Assembly (NCBI RefSeq): GCF_900107645.1 | Contig: NZ_FNQN01000006.1 | Location: 204,068 to 268,067, forward strand | Direction: 5' to 3' | DNA from: Desulfuromusa kysingii | GTDB taxonomy: Bacteria > Desulfobacterota > Desulfuromonadia > Desulfuromonadales > Geopsychrobacteraceae | DNA: 64,000 bases | Shown here: piece by piece, positions 63,570-64,000 of the stretch | Numbering within the stretch: position 1 is the first letter of the stretch | How the letters are laid out: every line of letters begins with the position of its first letter | The notes under the pieces: generated by a model | What the model was told of the DNA's origin: nothing | The model's input: the letters and a program-made list of their open reading frames with translations, nothing else | Databases searched by the model: none | Made by a program: the position numbers and the translations under genes

Positions 63570-64000
63570 TAGTGCAGGCCCCCTCCACAGACAACGGACC
63601 ATCCGCTATCCTTTGAGTAACAGACTAACCCTCAAAGAAAGGAGCCTGCATTATGAGATTCTACACCAAACAGCATCATTTTTATTGTGGTATCGATCTT
63701 CATGCCGATGCCATGTATGCCTGTATCCTCAATTCTGTCGGTGAAGTGGTGGTTCATAAGAACATTCCCACTAAACCGAAAGCATTCTTACGTCTGATCA
63801 AACCTTATCGCGAACGTCTTGTTGTCGGCTGTGAGTGCATGTTCTCCTGGTATTGGCTGGCCGATCTTTGTGCTGACGAAGAGATCGACTTTGTTCTGGG
63901 TCATGCGCTCTATATGCGTGCCATTCATGGGGGTAAGGCCAAGAACGACAAGATCGATTCTCACAAGATTGCCGTGTTGCTGCGTGGTGGTTCCTTTCCC
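63570..64000 (+). mobile_element. IS110-family element, left part
   Basis: The element enters near 63570 and runs off the window. Its non-coding left end before the transposase is only about 80 bases and contains TGCAGGC (63573-63579) and its reverse complement GCCTGCA (63644-63650). A short left end is more like the IS1111 subgroup, whose guide (bridge) RNA lies in the right end. Elements of the IS1111-attC kind insert into integron attC sites, which fits the sequence next door. Confidence 0.65.
63653..64000 (+). CDS. IS110-family transposase, 5' part
   Basis: The first 116 residues of a DEDD transposase, cut by the window end. The catalytic acidic residues of the RuvC-like domain are in YCGIDLHAD (D15), VGCECMFSW (E61) and KNDKIDSHK (D99 and D102). 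AAAGGAG stands nine bases before the ATG. No stop or frameshift is seen in this part, so the element may be intact beyond the window. Confidence 0.9.
   Translation, partial: MRFYTKQHHFYCGIDLHADAMYACILNSVGEVVVHKNIPTKPKAFLRLIKPYRERLVVGCECMFSWYWLADLCADEEIDFVLGHALYMRAIHGGKAKNDKIDSHKIAVLLRGGSFP

Noticed and set aside
63573..63650. Left-end hairpin considered as a full IS110 bridge RNA
   Set aside because: The non-coding left end is only about 80 bases, too short for the known bridge RNAs of about 170 bases or more.

Overview
The window looks like chromosomal DNA of a marine or brackish deltaproteobacterium of the Desulfuromonadales type. This is an inference from gene content: a complete Na+-translocating NADH:quinone reductase operon, an IorAB/PaaK arylpyruvate module, a cecR-ybhGFSR-like exporter operon, and many signalling proteins. 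No 16S rRNA is present to prove it. No CRISPR array, phage or plasmid backbone was seen.

Layout. 0.2-0.9 kb: a zinc-ribbon protein and an SseB-like protein. 1.1-7.1 kb: nqrABCDEF on the minus strand, ending in a very short nqrM-like gene. 7.1-8.3 kb: a spacer with a motif resembling the c-di-GMP-I riboswitch core, then a small membrane protein. 8.3-18.4 kb: an accessory island of four paralogous YD-repeat-like lipoproteins and an omptin-family protease gene; a second omptin copy is cut down to its 3' end beside an internally deleted IS256-family transposase. 18.5-28.1 kb: a methyltransferase, a DUF945 protein, the ybhGFSR-like exporter with a TetR regulator, and metY. 28.1-31.3 kb: a mobile patch with five copies of a structured repeat family in both orientations, a REP-like palindrome, and two minus-strand genes (Mrr-like endonuclease, methyltransferase) separated by a sequence with the layout of an integron attC site. 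31.3-41.5 kb: a zinc-ribbon/TM2/pilin-like chimera, hrpB, a secreted protein, a TetR regulator, a BMP-type binding protein overlapping a diguanylate cyclase, an ABC exporter and tRNA-Pro. 41.8-45.5 kb: MoxR, DUF58 and transglutaminase operon. 45.6-49.1 kb: an oxidoreductase, a cysteine-free S4 paralogue overlapping a VUT transporter, and a TetR regulator. 49.1-54.6 kb: PaaK, ACT, PaaK, IorB and IorA. 54.7-62.7 kb: Ppx/GppA, Na/Pi symporter with PhoU-like tail, cyclic-nucleotide-binding protein, gamma carbonic anhydrase, IHF-beta, two XRE-cupin regulators and a hybrid histidine kinase. 62.8-64.0 kb: secG, tRNA-Leu, a transposase scrap, a decayed attC-like sequence and the start of an IS110-family element.

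How the parts fit. NQR pumps Na+ and NptA-like transport would use that gradient. IorAB oxidises arylpyruvates to aryl-acetyl-CoA and PaaK activates free arylacetates, with the ACT protein as a likely amino-acid sensor. The most novel-looking part is the lipoprotein/omptin island: the order of genes and the near-identical omptin fragment suggest that an omptin-lipoprotein unit was duplicated as a block, so the protease and the lipoproteins may work together at the cell surface.
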